Shown: positions 9,938 to 19,617, counted from the first letter of the stretch. The stretch is DNA of 54,260 bases from Zoopage sp. CT-All (GCA_004114245.1 QZWS01000006.1:1-54260); one strand, 5' to 3'. A program made the numbers and translations. The notes: generated by a model from the letters alone, not told the origin.

Positions 9938-11281
9938 ATGCTGCAGACCAGCGACCCCCCGCGGTCGTGGATCGACGCCGCGTTTGCGCACATCGAGCAC
10001 TCCGCCGTGCTGCTGCTCCTGTACCGCGTCTGCAAGCTTCTCGTGCATGTCGCCGCCGGCGCCTCCGAGCTCGTCCGTGTCTGCACCGCGCACGAGGCCG
10101 ACCCGTCCAATGCACGGAGAGAGCCGTCGGGCGGCGGTGCGCTGGTGGGGAAGCGCAACTCGGCCATCGCGATGCATGTGGTCGTGGCTCAAAACGGCGA
10201 GCCGGTGGCGGTATCCGCTGGCACGGTGTACCGCGTGGAACGCAGCATCCGGTTGTCACGGACCCTGGGGAAGGAGCGCGCCATGCTGATGGCGGAGGGC
10301 GCGGCCCTCGGCGCCGAGTTTGAGCAGAGCTTCCGCGCGATTCTGTCCAAGAAGCGGTTCCCCCGCGCAGGCGATCCCGCGTCGTGAGGCCTCCATTCAT
10401 GGCAGCGCACGCGTCTGATGGTTGCGTAGAACGCAGGCACTGGTGCTGAGATACTGCCTGTACAGCATCGTTGCGTCGGAGCGACTCGTGGCCGATCTCC
10501 TGTCGACGATGCAGACGCGCGTTGACCCAGCCGACGCGTCTCACACCCATCTGCTGGCTGAGGTGCGCCCCCTCCACACTTTCGTACGCGTTGATCTCCT
10601 TCGCAGCTGTGGCAAAATCTCTTCCCCGATGGCGGCTCGACAACACCCGAGCCTGCCAACTCCAAGGACTGGATCCGGATTGGCTTCCAGTCGTCGACCC
10701 CGCACACCGATTTCCGCGGCGCGGGCCTTTTGGCGCTCCACGATCTCGTCCATTTTTCCCGGCGACACCCGCAAGTCGCCCGCAACGTGCTTGCATTCAC
10801 GTTTGACCGAAGCATCGCTGACGGGTGGTACAGCTTTGCCACGGTCGGGATCAACATCACGCGCAGCATTATGCGTGATCTTGTCATCGCGACGGCTCAG
10901 GACAAGGCTGCCGACGGCAAAAGATCGATTTCAACGCACTCAGCGACGCGGTACTGGTGGTACCAATACGGCGCATCCAAGGACGTGTACCACGAGTTGT
11001 ATTGCTGGGCCTTTGTTCGCTTCCACCAGCACTGGACGCAGACCCGCGCCACAGTCATGTCATTTGAGAAGGTGCTGCACGGAGAGGTGATACCGATGCT
11101 GCGGCAGGAGATGGTTGAGCGAACGGCGGCTCCGCTGGATGAGTGGGACGACGCTGCGGGGCTGGTCTGGTCCGAGTCGCCAAAGACGCTGCTTGACTCG
11201 TCAGCCTCGTCCAAGGGGGCGAGAACCAGGCGGCGAAGAGTAAAGGCAGAGCCGAGCCCATCTGCAAATAAACAAGAATAG
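9938..11281 (+). CDS. ELMO domain-containing protein (three exons)
   Basis: Exons 9938-10383, 10430-10562 and 10607-11281 (introns of 46 and 44 nt) give 417 residues in one frame. Exon 1 encodes an Ala-rich N-terminus with a hydrophobic helix (HSAVLLLLYRVCKLLVHVAA). Exons 2-3 encode an ELMO domain: LWQNLFPDG, WIRIGFQSSTPHTDFRGAGL, ALHDLVHFSRRHP and YSFATVGINIT. Family knowledge: ELMOD proteins are GTPase-activating proteins for Arf/Arl GTPases. The key Arg of the ELMOD 'WxxxGFQ...D-F-R-G' motif is present in TDFRG. The C-terminus is basic with an RRRR cluster. The gene ends convergently, 58 bp from the ATP23 stop. Confidence 0.85.
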
Positions 11282-11339
11282 CACATACGTGGGCACATAC
11301 GTGGGCACACACTTGGGCTCAAATAGCACACACGTGGAC

Positions 11340-12182
11340 TCAATAAATCTCTTCAAATGGCCGAGTGTCGGCAAAACACGCGTCGAATACCTCATCGACA
11401 ACCCGCTGCGCCCTATTCTCTCCCTCCCAGCGATCATTGCACGCGGGATTCTGCAGCAACGACAGCACCGCGCGTCGTCGCACACACGCCTGGTGCTGCC
11501 TGACAAACGAGCCGGCATTCCCGCGCCAAAACTCACGCGTCCAGCGACAATCGCCTGAAAGCGACGCAGCACGGATTTCCGAGCAAGCGTGGTGTCGTGG
11601 GTCGGACCAGTCGACGTTGAATTTGCAATGGTCGTGAAGGTGAATGAGCTCGTGCGCGAGCGTGTCCTCGGCGTGAGTTCGCGACACGAGTCGGTTAGCG
11701 CAGAGTAGGATTCCGCCTCCAGGGACGGACTCTGACGGCGCGGTGCATGGATGCGATGCCAGAGGCGCAGTGGGAGCGGCGGGAGCAGCGGAAACGTCCT
11801 GCTGAAGGACTTGTGGCAGCGGCGGCATAAAGCCACCGCTGCGCGTCCAATCGCACTCGCCGCACTGTATGTCTCGCTCCACATCCACCTCGCACCCCGC
11901 CTTCTTGCACTCTGCAAGCATGAAGCGCACCACGGGCGAGGTCTTGACGAGGTCGTTGCGCCAGTCCCGGCACTGCTGCATCTCCCTGGTACGCAGCGTG
12001 TCGGCGAGATGGCGCTCATGCCGGACGTGCTCCTCGGGCGAGAGCGTACGGAGAAAATACTGCGCGTGACGGATCCAGCGCAGGATGCCCGTCGGCGGCG
12101 GCGGCGGCCCTGGGATGTCGGGGCTGGGCGCGTCCGAGGGCATGTCCGAGGATATATTTTTCTTTATGGTCCAGGTGGCCAA
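11340..12182 (-). CDS. ATP23: Mitochondrial inner membrane metalloprotease Atp23 (M76)
   Basis: Intronless, 280 residues. The zinc-protease motif HELIH sits in TLAHELIHLHDH, followed by the M76 signature region with the conserved Cys (DPRHHACSEIRAASLSGDC). Paired Cys appear earlier (ECKKAGCEVDV, CGECDW) and near the end (ACVRRRAVLSL, ACNDRW), as in the family. Family knowledge: Atp23 processes the precursor of mitochondrial ATP synthase subunit 6 and acts as a chaperone for Fo assembly; it lies in the intermembrane space. The Pro-rich N-terminus (PGPPPPPTG) precedes the conserved region. The start could be the first ATG or the ATG 13 codons later. ATP12, another ATP synthase assembly factor, is elsewhere in the window. 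Confidence 0.93.
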   Translation of the reverse strand: MATWTIKKNISSDMPSDAPSPDIPGPPPPPTGILRWIRHAQYFLRTLSPEEHVRHERHLADTLRTREMQQCRDWRNDLVKTSPVVRFMLAECKKAGCEVDVERDIQCGECDWTRSGGFMPPLPQVLQQDVSAAPAAPTAPLASHPCTAPSESVPGGGILLCANRLVSRTHAEDTLAHELIHLHDHCKFNVDWSDPRHHACSEIRAASLSGDCRWTREFWRGNAGSFVRQHQACVRRRAVLSLLQNPACNDRWEGENRAQRVVDEVFDACFADTRPFEEIY

Positions 12183-12501
12183 TCAGCACTTGCCAGAGCA
12201 GGGCTGCTTAAACAGGCGCTTAGATACTTCAAGTAATTAAGGCAGACGCCTATTTTAAGCAGCCCTGAGCATTTGCATGAAAGGAGCAACCTCTGGTGCA
12301 TCCTCAATCTGTTGGTCTCAGGTGAGAGCCATTTAGAAATCGAATCCCTAATCATGCCGAGTATGATGCCGCCGAGGACGCACAGAGGGAGCAGGCGGGC
12401 AACATGCTGTTGACGAGAAACCTGCACAACACGAGGCAGTCTGCGATTCTGCCACCAACCAGCAAACCGAAATCGATCCACTAAAGACTGCCACGCCATC
12501 C
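12183..12501. repeat. Intergenic region with a 20 bp inverted repeat
   Basis: Between two divergent starts (ATP23 at 12182, the HIT gene at 12502). Arms 12199-12218 (CAGGGCTGCTTAAACAGGCG) and 12247-12267 (its near-complement, ending TTTTAAGCAGCCCTG) pair almost perfectly around a 28 nt AT-rich spacer. It could be a cruciform, an RNA hairpin in a leader or a very small MITE. It lies 17 bp from the ATP23 start, so it would be in the ATP23 leader or core promoter. Confidence 0.6.
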
Positions 12502-14415
12502 ATGCTGCCGCCTCGGGCTCTCATGCTTCCCCTCCTGTCGGTGACCGTTCTCGTTCTACAGCACATCGTCTTGACGTCGGCATCGACGTTCGAGCCGCCG
12601 ATGCCGCTGCAGATGCCGCCGCAGGTTCTTTTGAATGGTGGCGCTGCCGCGCTCACGCCCCCCCTGAAATACCATATGCCTTACGTCCCTGACTTTGATC
12701 TAAGACGCATCGCTGAGGTTGTCAACAAACAAGACGATACCGACTTCCTCGACACCTCGCCAAATGAGCTAAATTTGAAGGGAATTGTACTCAAGGACTG
12801 CAAGTTCTGCCCCTCCAATCACTATTGGCTCGCAAACATTGACAAGCAGGATTTGGGCTCGGGTCACAGGGTCAACGCCTTCCCTGATCGCAAGCCCGCC
12901 GCCGCTCTATTCCACTATCTGATCATCCCGGATAAACATATTCCTCTTGCCACTTACTTGCAGCCAAGGGATGCGCACATGCTTTACGACATGTATAAAT
13001 TATGCTGGATGCACCTTGAGGCCAATGAAGAGCGCTTCTCCACCATAAACCCAAGATGGAGAGAGTATATCAGGGTAGGTTTCCACCTTGCCCTTCATTC
13101 CGTCGACCATCTCCACGCGCATTGCATGGTCGGCGATACGCTTTTTCATCACAATCTTTACAAGAAAGGTCAAAATACGCTCTGGGCCCCTCTTCCCGAA
13201 GTGCTGGAGAACCTATTAGATAAGAAACCCGGCTGGGATAAGATCAGCTGGGCAGATGTCCTTTACCAGCACACAAAATTGATGATAGATCATGGTGGCA
13301 AACCATATGATTTCAAGAGCCTCAATAAGCAGCTGTATCCATACAAGGGCGAGCTCTGGAGCGTGCCGTCGCCGTACGACGACAGGTGGAAGCCGATTAC
13401 AGATCTGATGGCTAGGCTTTACAGCGAGTCCGACACGTCGCTGCTGATGCCGAATTTTGACACGACGGGAAATGGCAATAGAATTAAGAAGCGTCAACGT
13501 ACTCCGTCGCCCACAATGGAGCAAAATATGGGCGGGTTTACGGTCAGTTCACAGACCCAGCAAGATCACCACGCGCCTGCGCATCATCACCCCGTAAGCG
13601 GCAAGCAGTCAGAGACCGTATGGCTGCATGAACTGCCGGGCACCTCTACGAGCAATGAAAATACGCTCTATGAATCGCCAACGAAGGGTCACCACACTGA
13701 GCGAGTTTTACATGGTAGCCCGACGATTCTCTCTAGTCGTAGACGAGAACGCACTCCATCAAAGGCTGAACCACCGAACACCTCTCCCGACAGGCGTACT
13801 TTGGCTGCAACTACGGCTGCCGACGACAAATATACGCTCTATGGATCGCCGGTGAATGATCAGCATGAATTACATGGTAGCCCGACGATTTCACCCTCTA
13901 GTCGTGGACGAGAACGCACTCCTTCAAAGGCTAAACGACCGGATACCTCCCCCGACAGGCGTATTCCATTCGCTACGGCTGTTGACGATAAATATACGCT
14001 CCATGGATCGCCAGAGAGGAATCTCCAAGCTGTATTACTTGATAGTTTGACGATTTCACCCTCAAGTCGTGGGCGAGAACGCACTTCTTCAAAGGCTGAA
14101 CTACCGGATACCTCCCCCGACAGGCGTATTCCAGTCGCTACGGCTGTTGACGATAAATATACGCTCCATGGATCGCCAGTGAGGAGTCACCAGACTGAGC
14201 GAGTTTTACATGGTAGCCCGACGATCCCATCCTCTGGTCGTGAAGGAGAACGCACTGCTTCAAATCTGCAAAAAAAGGCCAAGTCCCGATCCAACCATGT
14301 AGAAACTAAAGAACCAAGTGACAAAAGTACCAAAAGCGACAACCACAGCCACCACCACAAAAAGAAACCTTCGACCCATCGCTATGATAAGGAGGTTCAG
14401 AGTAAACCAATGTAA
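12502..14415 (+). CDS. Putatively secreted HIT-domain protein with tandem Ser/Pro/Arg repeats
   Basis: 637 residues, intronless. It starts with a signal-peptide-like stretch (MLPLLSVTVLVLQHIVLTSA). Residues about 85-230 look like a HIT-fold domain: KFCPSNHYW opening, FHYLIIPDKHIP, and the histidine triad region FHLALHSVDHLHAHCM with H-L-H-A-H. From about residue 385 onward come at least three to four degenerate repeats of about 53-56 residues with cores YTLHGSP, SPSSRGRERTPSKA and DTSPDRRI. The C-terminus is very basic (KKAKSRS, HHHKKKPS). Family knowledge: HIT proteins are nucleotide hydrolases or transferases. The pairing of a signal peptide with SR-like repeats is odd. The function is unknown. 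Confidence 0.7.
   Translation: MLPPRALMLPLLSVTVLVLQHIVLTSASTFEPPMPLQMPPQVLLNGGAAALTPPLKYHMPYVPDFDLRRIAEVVNKQDDTDFLDTSPNELNLKGIVLKDCKFCPSNHYWLANIDKQDLGSGHRVNAFPDRKPAAALFHYLIIPDKHIPLATYLQPRDAHMLYDMYKLCWMHLEANEERFSTINPRWREYIRVGFHLALHSVDHLHAHCMVGDTLFHHNLYKKGQNTLWAPLPEVLENLLDKKPGWDKISWADVLYQHTKLMIDHGGKPYDFKSLNKQLYPYKGELWSVPSPYDDRWKPITDLMARLYSESDTSLLMPNFDTTGNGNRIKKRQRTPSPTMEQNMGGFTVSSQTQQDHHAPAHHHPVSGKQSETVWLHELPGTSTSNENTLYESPTKGHHTERVLHGSPTILSSRRRERTPSKAEPPNTSPDRRTLAATTAADDKYTLYGSPVNDQHELHGSPTISPSSRGRERTPSKAKRPDTSPDRRIPFATAVDDKYTLHGSPERNLQAVLLDSLTISPSSRGRERTSSKAELPDTSPDRRIPVATAVDDKYTLHGSPVRSHQTERVLHGSPTIPSSGREGERTASNLQKKAKSRSNHVETKEPSDKSTKSDNHSHHHKKKPSTHRYDKEVQSKPM
13659..14262 (+). repeat. Tandem coding repeats of about 160-170 bp in the HIT gene
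   Basis: The phrase ATACGCTCYATGRATCGCC recurs at about 13659, 13831, 13992 and 14158, giving periods near 160-170 bp. Each unit encodes YTL-x-GSP, a variable linker, HGSPTISPSSRGRERTPSKA, a DTSPDRR segment and an A-V-DDK segment. The copies differ at many positions, including a unit in which HGSP has become DSLT, so they are not fresh duplicates. No frameshift breaks the repeats. Confidence 0.8.
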
Positions 14416-14605
14416 CAAGGAGCGACTGCGCAAGGTACTAGGTGGTTGAATGGGTGTGCGTGGACTAGACCAGAGGCACGTGCCGATTCGATCTGCAGCG
14501 CAGCCATTATCAAATATGACACTTAACTTTTTGCACATCAGACGGGGGCAGTGATCCTGGTGGCGTGCTGCTTCAGCCGCTCTCCCATCCATCCCCACCT
14601 CACCA

Positions 14606-15172
14606 ATGCGCGCCCTCCTTCTTGCCGCGCTCACCGCCATTCTCGGCACCTCGCACGCCGTTCCCCAGCTCATCATCTCCACTGCTCCCTTCGACACCGC
14701 CCTCGACTCGCTCTCAGGCCTCCTCACCCTCCAGCCCGCCCGCCCCGCCGACTCGCTCGCCGCCCTTGACCGCGACATTGGCAACGACATCCTCGTCGAC
14801 TGCGGCTCCGACGCCGACATCCTGCACACCCACTACCTCCATTTGGATCCTCCGCAGCCGTTGCGCGGCCACGGGCTGAGAATCACAGCCGAGGGCGTGC
14901 TCGACGAGGAGCTTGTCGCCGGCACCCGCGTCGATGTCATTGCAAAGCTCGGCGCCATCAAGCTGCTGGACAAGAGCTTTGATTTCTGCGAGGAGGTGAT
15001 TGGCCAGGTCGATATGGCGTGTCCGGTGGCAAAGGGGCTGCAGAGAGTGGAAAAGGTCATTGATATTCCGAACGAGGTGCCGCCCGGTCGCTTCTGGGTG
15101 CAGGCCAGGGTGGTGACCGGAGATGGGCGCCAGGTGGCGTGTTTCCGGGGCACGGTGGTGATCAAGATGTGA
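14606..15172 (+). CDS. NPC2: ML-domain lipid-binding protein, NPC2/PG-PI transfer type
   Basis: 188 residues with a signal peptide (MRALLLAALTAILGTSHA) and an ML (MD-2-related lipid-recognition) domain. Conserved features: DCGSDADIL near the start of the domain, ITAEGVLDEEL, GTRVDVIAKLG, the FDFCEEV and DMACPVAKG cysteines, and an end with G-x-FWVQARVVTGDG and ACFRGTVVI. Four or more cysteines are placed as in fungal phosphatidylglycerol/phosphatidylinositol transfer proteins. Family knowledge: these proteins bind sterol or phospholipid in the vacuole lumen or secretory route; NPC2 hands sterol to NPC1. No intron. Confidence 0.9.
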   Translation: MRALLLAALTAILGTSHAVPQLIISTAPFDTALDSLSGLLTLQPARPADSLAALDRDIGNDILVDCGSDADILHTHYLHLDPPQPLRGHGLRITAEGVLDEELVAGTRVDVIAKLGAIKLLDKSFDFCEEVIGQVDMACPVAKGLQRVEKVIDIPNEVPPGRFWVQARVVTGDGRQVACFRGTVVIKM

Positions 15173-15234
15173 TAAGCGTGTATTTGTTGTTGCCTCGTCA
15201 CTATATCCGTAGTCATCGGTAATGGCATGCCTTG

Positions 15235-16382
15235 CTACAACTTGGCGTACACTGCTGGCGTCTTGGCGCGGTTCGCCATCATCGCCATCGTGATGTCCTA
15301 TCGGTGCGCCTATCAAGGCCAGAACAGCAGCAAGTTATCCTACCTGTGTCTGAAGCATGGATGCGTTCCACGCCGCGGTATACATAAGCCCTTCGCTCAC
15401 AGAGTGATCGCGACTATAGTTGAGCAGGTGTCTAACATATTCATCACCGCCGTGCTCCTGAATTGGCCTGTTACATACTTTGTGCTATGGACAGCCACTG
15501 GGGACTTGCTCGCGATCGACTTGGCCAGATCCAGGGCGACGTCTATCCGGTGAATAAACCAGCGTCGCCATGGGGGGAGTCACAGACCGATCATCTCGGA
15601 ATAGCTTGCGAATACGGGCGACCGCACCAAACCCTCTCGAGCCGCTTCTGTCGCATCGAATCGCCGTGCGGTCATGCACATCTCTTTGACCCACCCCGAG
15701 TTCCCGCAGCACCTTGGCAGGCGCTGCAAGGTCCCCACGTCTGCCGCAAGGCCAATGTCCACCTCCTACAGCCACCGCCTAAAGTTACACCACGCGTGCG
15801 AACGTGCTCACCTTGACGCTAAAAAAGGCATCCGAGGTGCAGAGCCGGATATCGCACGCGGTGATGAAGTCAACTCCAGCGCCGATGCACGCCCCGTGGA
15901 CAGCAGCAATCACCGGGACTGGGCAGGCCTCGATGGAGCTCGCCGCAGCCTGATACCTCTACCAAGCACCGCTCAGTCAAGGAGATGTCTATCTGTGCAG
16001 CTCACGCGAATATGATGATTGATTTTGATAGCGCGCCGGCCAACGTCGCCAGAGTCGTCGTCGCCCAGCTGCACGAAGCTCGGCGTCTCCTTGACTGGAG
16101 ACCAGCATTAGCCATCAGGACGTTAATCACAGCAATGCACCGTCCAGGCCAGCAGTAAAGCATCTCCCGGCACCGCTGAACACCACAGCGCGGGTATCCG
16201 ACGGCAGATGCTGGAAGCAGACGGCGATCTCGTCAAACAGCCTAGCCCGCCCCATCAGCGGATCCATGTCTCTCGAGAATGGCAAAGTACGCGTCGTTGA
16301 TGGCGTTCAGGCTATTTGGACGATTGATCTGAACATGGAGGACATGTGGAGCGGGCGTTGACAGCAGCAGATGCGGAAGCAT
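15235..16382 (-). CDS. ECH1: Delta(3,5)-Delta(2,4)-dienoyl-CoA isomerase, peroxisomal (8 exons)
   Basis: No long frame is visible here; removing seven introns of 45-49 nt (16290-16242, 16140-16095, 16005-15959, 15811-15766, 15587-15543, 15478-15432, 15343-15298) gives 822 coding bases and 273 residues without a stop. The crotonase signatures are clear: VLHVQINRPNSLNAIN, GAGRCFTAGLD, VIAAVHGACIGAGVDFITACD, then VDIGLAADVGTLQRLP and the acidic D in VDIGLAAD used by this subfamily. The late SRDHSVSEGLMY motif is also present. The C-terminus is AKL, a type 1 peroxisomal targeting signal. Family knowledge: the enzyme shifts double bonds during beta-oxidation of unsaturated fatty acids. The start at 16382 is the first ATG; an LTR begins 45 bp upstream. 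Confidence 0.9.
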
Positions 16383-16427
16383 GGGTGCAGGTGGGAAGAT
16401 TGCGTGACTGGCCGCTACCGTTGACAA

Positions 16428-16663
16428 TGTTGTGATAAGAGCGACGGCTTAGTCAGACTCAACAGCCTGGAACCCAACAGAACCCAGAGGAACAAAGACG
16501 TCATCAAAGTGATGACGTAGCATTAGTAATCCGACAGTATAAAAGGAGAGCGAGCACAACTTGTCTCATGACAATACATAAATTCTATACACATCTGTGA
16601 TCTTACAAAACCCAACACTTGCTTCCCTCACATCTCTACCTCACAGTGCTTAGATTCTCAACA
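16428..16663 (-). mobile_element. Solo LTR (copy A)
   Basis: 236 bp sequence beginning TGTTG and ending CAACA, a 5 bp terminal inverted repeat of LTR type. It contains a TATA box (TATAAAAGG at about 16540) followed by a pyrimidine-rich stretch, as in the U3-R region of an LTR; transcription would run to the right. Its first ~98 bp match a second, mutated copy at 43993-44090 in opposite orientation. I see no clear target-site duplication (flanks GACAA and GACTT) and no internal gag/pol sequence, so it looks like a solo LTR or an old fragment. The strand given is that of the neighbouring gene; the TATA box itself points along the plus strand. Confidence 0.65.
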
Positions 16664-16859
16664 GACTTGACAGATCAACCTTAACCTAGGATCATGCAAA
16701 TATTATCTATATTGCTCCAATTTGCCAAGTATCAGGAGCACCAAGGCATGTGAGCGAGAATAAAGCGCTAGCATCCCCCGAAGTCAGTGCCGAGACGCAT
16801 GTCGCATGCGAGCAAAAGCATACAACACCCATCTTGCGGCACACTATCCTGGCTGTCCG
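16664..16859. other. Short spacer between LTR and OPT gene
   Basis: About 200 bp between the LTR end and the OPT stop codon. It may contain a remnant of the LTR element's untranslated leader. I see no primer-binding site that I can assign and no gene. Confidence 0.4.
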
Positions 16860-19565
16860 CTATTCGAACGGCCCACCGCGCGACAAATCCACGATGCAGT
16901 ATTCGGCGCTTGGCGTCGCATTCCCTATCCAGTGCGGAAACCGAATGTTCCCAAACAATGTGCCAAACACCACAAACACAAACACAGCAGACAATTGCGT
17001 GCCGGCATCAAGCGCTGCGCTCAGCACATAGTTGTACATGCGCCACCAGTGGTGCCAGTACCGGTAAATGTAGAACTGGAACATGAACGACACAATGGCC
17101 AGGGTGGTGATAAAGTTGGCTGGGGACTGGGGAATGGCCACTGTGCCGATAGCAAAGATGGGCACGTTGACGAGGTGCCAGTTGCTGTCGGGATACCGGC
17201 GATGCAGCAGATAGAATGGAACGGGGAGCAGCAGTCCGACCAGAAACATCCACATGAGCGGCGTGTAGGGCGAGTCGATCGAGGTGAAAATACGGCCGGG
17301 GCCCAGCGCACCCCAGATGATGGATGCAGCGAAGAAGATACGGCTGTTGCGCGGATCCCACTGGCCGCTTGGGTCCACCTCGTCGCCCACAAACACGCCC
17401 ATTTTGGCGGCGAATATCCACTGCATCATCCCATAGTTCACCATCGCGCCGAGGACGGTGCCATAGAGCTGGACAAGGAAGAGCTTCCGTGGCGGAACCT
17501 TCATGTAGTGCGCCAGCTTCATATCGGTGACGAGCAGCAGGCATTGAACCATGGTCATGTAGCCATATACCTTGAACGCGACGTTTGCAAGCGGGCGTCC
17601 AGGGAGCATGTAGCCGCAGACGAGTTCAGAAAAGACATTCAGGCCGATCTGGTTATTGCTGATGGCTTGAATGACGCCAATGGGGAAGGTAAGCAGCGCA
17701 GAGAGCAGCACGGCAATGATGACGCCCCACCAGGGCAGTTGCACGTCAAACAGCTCACAGGTAATGATGGCGAGGACGAGCATTGCGAGGAAGAGTCCAG
17801 CATACCACATGATGGGCACCTGGGGGTAGATACGCATGAGTCGAGTGTGAATGTCCCCGCCGCGCTCTGACCTGGCCGCACGGTACTGTCGGCCAATGGA
17901 ATGGCGGTAGTAGAGAAAGACGTGAGTGATGGTGGCAGTGAGCGCGAGAAACGAGGTGCCGTAAACGAGCGCAAAGTGCGGTGACATGCGCAGAGGACTG
18001 TATGCGTTCAGCTTGGCGGGATCCAATTCGAGCTCGGGGGTCAACACGCGCATGATATCATAGGAGTCGCCCTCGAGATCGTACTGCTCGGGTGTGATGA
18101 GACCAAACGTCCAGGCGTCCCAGACGTTAAAGTACCACATAAGGGGTGCAGCGATCCACATCATGGCGACGACACCAGCGACAAAATTCGCTTGGGCCCA
18201 CAGGGGCGTGTAGAGCGGCGCAAAGGTGCCGATTGCGGACCAATCGAGGGTGATGGCACCCATGCCGAGTCCGTGCATGCCGCTGCCGAACAGCTGTGCG
18301 ACGCCGTTTCGCGGCCATATCCAGCACACAAATGAGAGCGAGGTGAGGATGGGTGCGATGTATCCGGGCAGTAGTTGGTAGAAGAAGATGCTGCCGAGCG
18401 CTACAAGGAAGAATCTAAACCGGGTCGCAATGGACTTGGCGCCGTTGAATGCATATGCAGACACGGCCGAGGCATGCTTTGAAGCGTTTGTGGAGGTGGA
18501 TGTTGCCGGGCCTTCTGTGCCGTGCAGGGTATTGTATAGTGCGACCTGCACGAGTGTGGCGGGAAAGATCATGGCGGCGGGACGCACGAGGAAGCGGGAG
18601 TAGAAGCCGGCGAGGCCGTAGCCGATCATCTGCGTGGTAAGCAGTAGCAGAATAGCGCCAAAGGGAGCCATCTCGCGGTTGTAGAAGAGCCGATTCACAG
18701 CAAGGATGTCAATGGCGTATGCTGCGGTGCCGCCAGTGCTTGCCATGACGCCAATCAGCATGTGCTCTTTGCGGTTGAAAGGACCGGGGTTGAGCGAGAA
18801 GCGAGCGAGGCCGAGGGCATTAAACCTTGTCGTTGGCAGAATGCGAGCGAGGAGGAGGCCGAGGGGATAGGTAACAAGCTGCACGAAGAATATGGAAAAT
18901 GTGAGAGAGTTTGCACGAAAGTAGTAGAACTGGGAGACCGCGGCGCCGAGAATGGTGAATATAGTTCCGAGGAGAAAAGCACGGAAGGTAAGGCAGGGAA
19001 GCTGCGGATCGTCCCAGGTGGAGACGGTTGCCGCGACAATGTCCACCGGAGAATTATCGCCAGCATCGCGCGATTCGTCGTCATGCTCGTGCTCCGATGG
19101 GTCATCATTGCGGGGGCAGTGCTGATTGGGAGCGGCCGTCTCGGCTGTGATTGTGTGGGAGGGGTTGTCGGCAGCATAGTAGGCTCGCTTGAACATGTAC
19201 CCATCGTCCATCTCTACGCCAGCAGCAGCATTGGCTGCGATTTCTTGAATGCTGGATCCACGAGTTTGGTGGAAGGCATAGCCGCTGATGGCGTCAAACG
19301 AGTACGGGTCATTAGCGCGTGGCTTGTACGTCTGCGCGTGATGCCGCTGCTCCCACTCATACGGATCCAAGGCGTCGTGATCGTGGTCGTCGTCGGCAGG
19401 CCGGAAGGAGGCATCGTGCGCAGCAAAGGCGTGTGCAGCATGCATGGCGCCCGCGCGCACATCGCCGCCATCGGCGCAATCCAAGCGGGACAGAAGAGGT
19501 TGTGGCGCTCCCCGCGGCAGCCCCGGGCGGCAGTGTTTAGCACGCGGGTCGTCATCGTTGGACAT
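16860..19565 (-). CDS. Oligopeptide transporter, OPT family
   Basis: About 901 residues from the ATG at 19565 (MSNDDDPRAKHC); the frame is open a little further, to 19628. A hydrophilic N-terminus with acidic stretches is followed by some 14-16 hydrophobic segments. OPT signatures include NPGPFNRKEHMLIGVMAS, NQIGLNVFSELVCGYMLPGRP and MTMVQCLLLVTDMKLAHYMKVPP, and the end (WIGNATPSAEYCIVDLS) fits the family. Family knowledge: OPT proteins are proton-coupled importers of tetra- and pentapeptides, glutathione or metal chelates at the plasma membrane. No intron. It lies 52 bp downstream of the V-ATPase F gene on the same strand, so the OPT promoter must be tiny or overlap that gene. Confidence 0.95.
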   Translation of the reverse strand: MSNDDDPRAKHCRPGLPRGAPQPLLSRLDCADGGDVRAGAMHAAHAFAAHDASFRPADDDHDHDALDPYEWEQRHHAQTYKPRANDPYSFDAISGYAFHQTRGSSIQEIAANAAAGVEMDDGYMFKRAYYAADNPSHTITAETAAPNQHCPRNDDPSEHEHDDESRDAGDNSPVDIVAATVSTWDDPQLPCLTFRAFLLGTIFTILGAAVSQFYYFRANSLTFSIFFVQLVTYPLGLLLARILPTTRFNALGLARFSLNPGPFNRKEHMLIGVMASTGGTAAYAIDILAVNRLFYNREMAPFGAILLLLTTQMIGYGLAGFYSRFLVRPAAMIFPATLVQVALYNTLHGTEGPATSTSTNASKHASAVSAYAFNGAKSIATRFRFFLVALGSIFFYQLLPGYIAPILTSLSFVCWIWPRNGVAQLFGSGMHGLGMGAITLDWSAIGTFAPLYTPLWAQANFVAGVVAMMWIAAPLMWYFNVWDAWTFGLITPEQYDLEGDSYDIMRVLTPELELDPAKLNAYSPLRMSPHFALVYGTSFLALTATITHVFLYYRHSIGRQYRAARSERGGDIHTRLMRIYPQVPIMWYAGLFLAMLVLAIITCELFDVQLPWWGVIIAVLLSALLTFPIGVIQAISNNQIGLNVFSELVCGYMLPGRPLANVAFKVYGYMTMVQCLLLVTDMKLAHYMKVPPRKLFLVQLYGTVLGAMVNYGMMQWIFAAKMGVFVGDEVDPSGQWDPRNSRIFFAASIIWGALGPGRIFTSIDSPYTPLMWMFLVGLLLPVPFYLLHRRYPDSNWHLVNVPIFAIGTVAIPQSPANFITTLAIVSFMFQFYIYRYWHHWWRMYNYVLSAALDAGTQLSAVFVFVVFGTLFGNIRFPHWIGNATPSAEYCIVDLSRGGPFE

Positions 19566-19617
19566 GATATGTAGATGGTGTGGGAATGGGAGGTGGGGGG
19601 CAGATGCTGCACTAAAG

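Noticed and set aside
9294..10796. A 500-codon open frame on the minus strand
   Set aside because: It runs opposite to the secreted Cys gene and the ELMOD gene, has shadow composition (Arg/Ser/Gly-rich) and no domain.
15227..15553. A 108-codon plus-strand frame with hydrophobic segments
   Set aside because: It is antisense to the last exons of the spliced dienoyl-CoA isomerase gene.
16664..16859. A primer-binding site or gag start after the LTR
   Set aside because: I found no tRNA-complementary TGG start next to the LTR end and no coding frame, so a full retrotransposon is not supported.
16806..17870. A 354-codon plus-strand frame
   Set aside because: It is antisense to the OPT transporter, whose membrane signatures are unmistakable.
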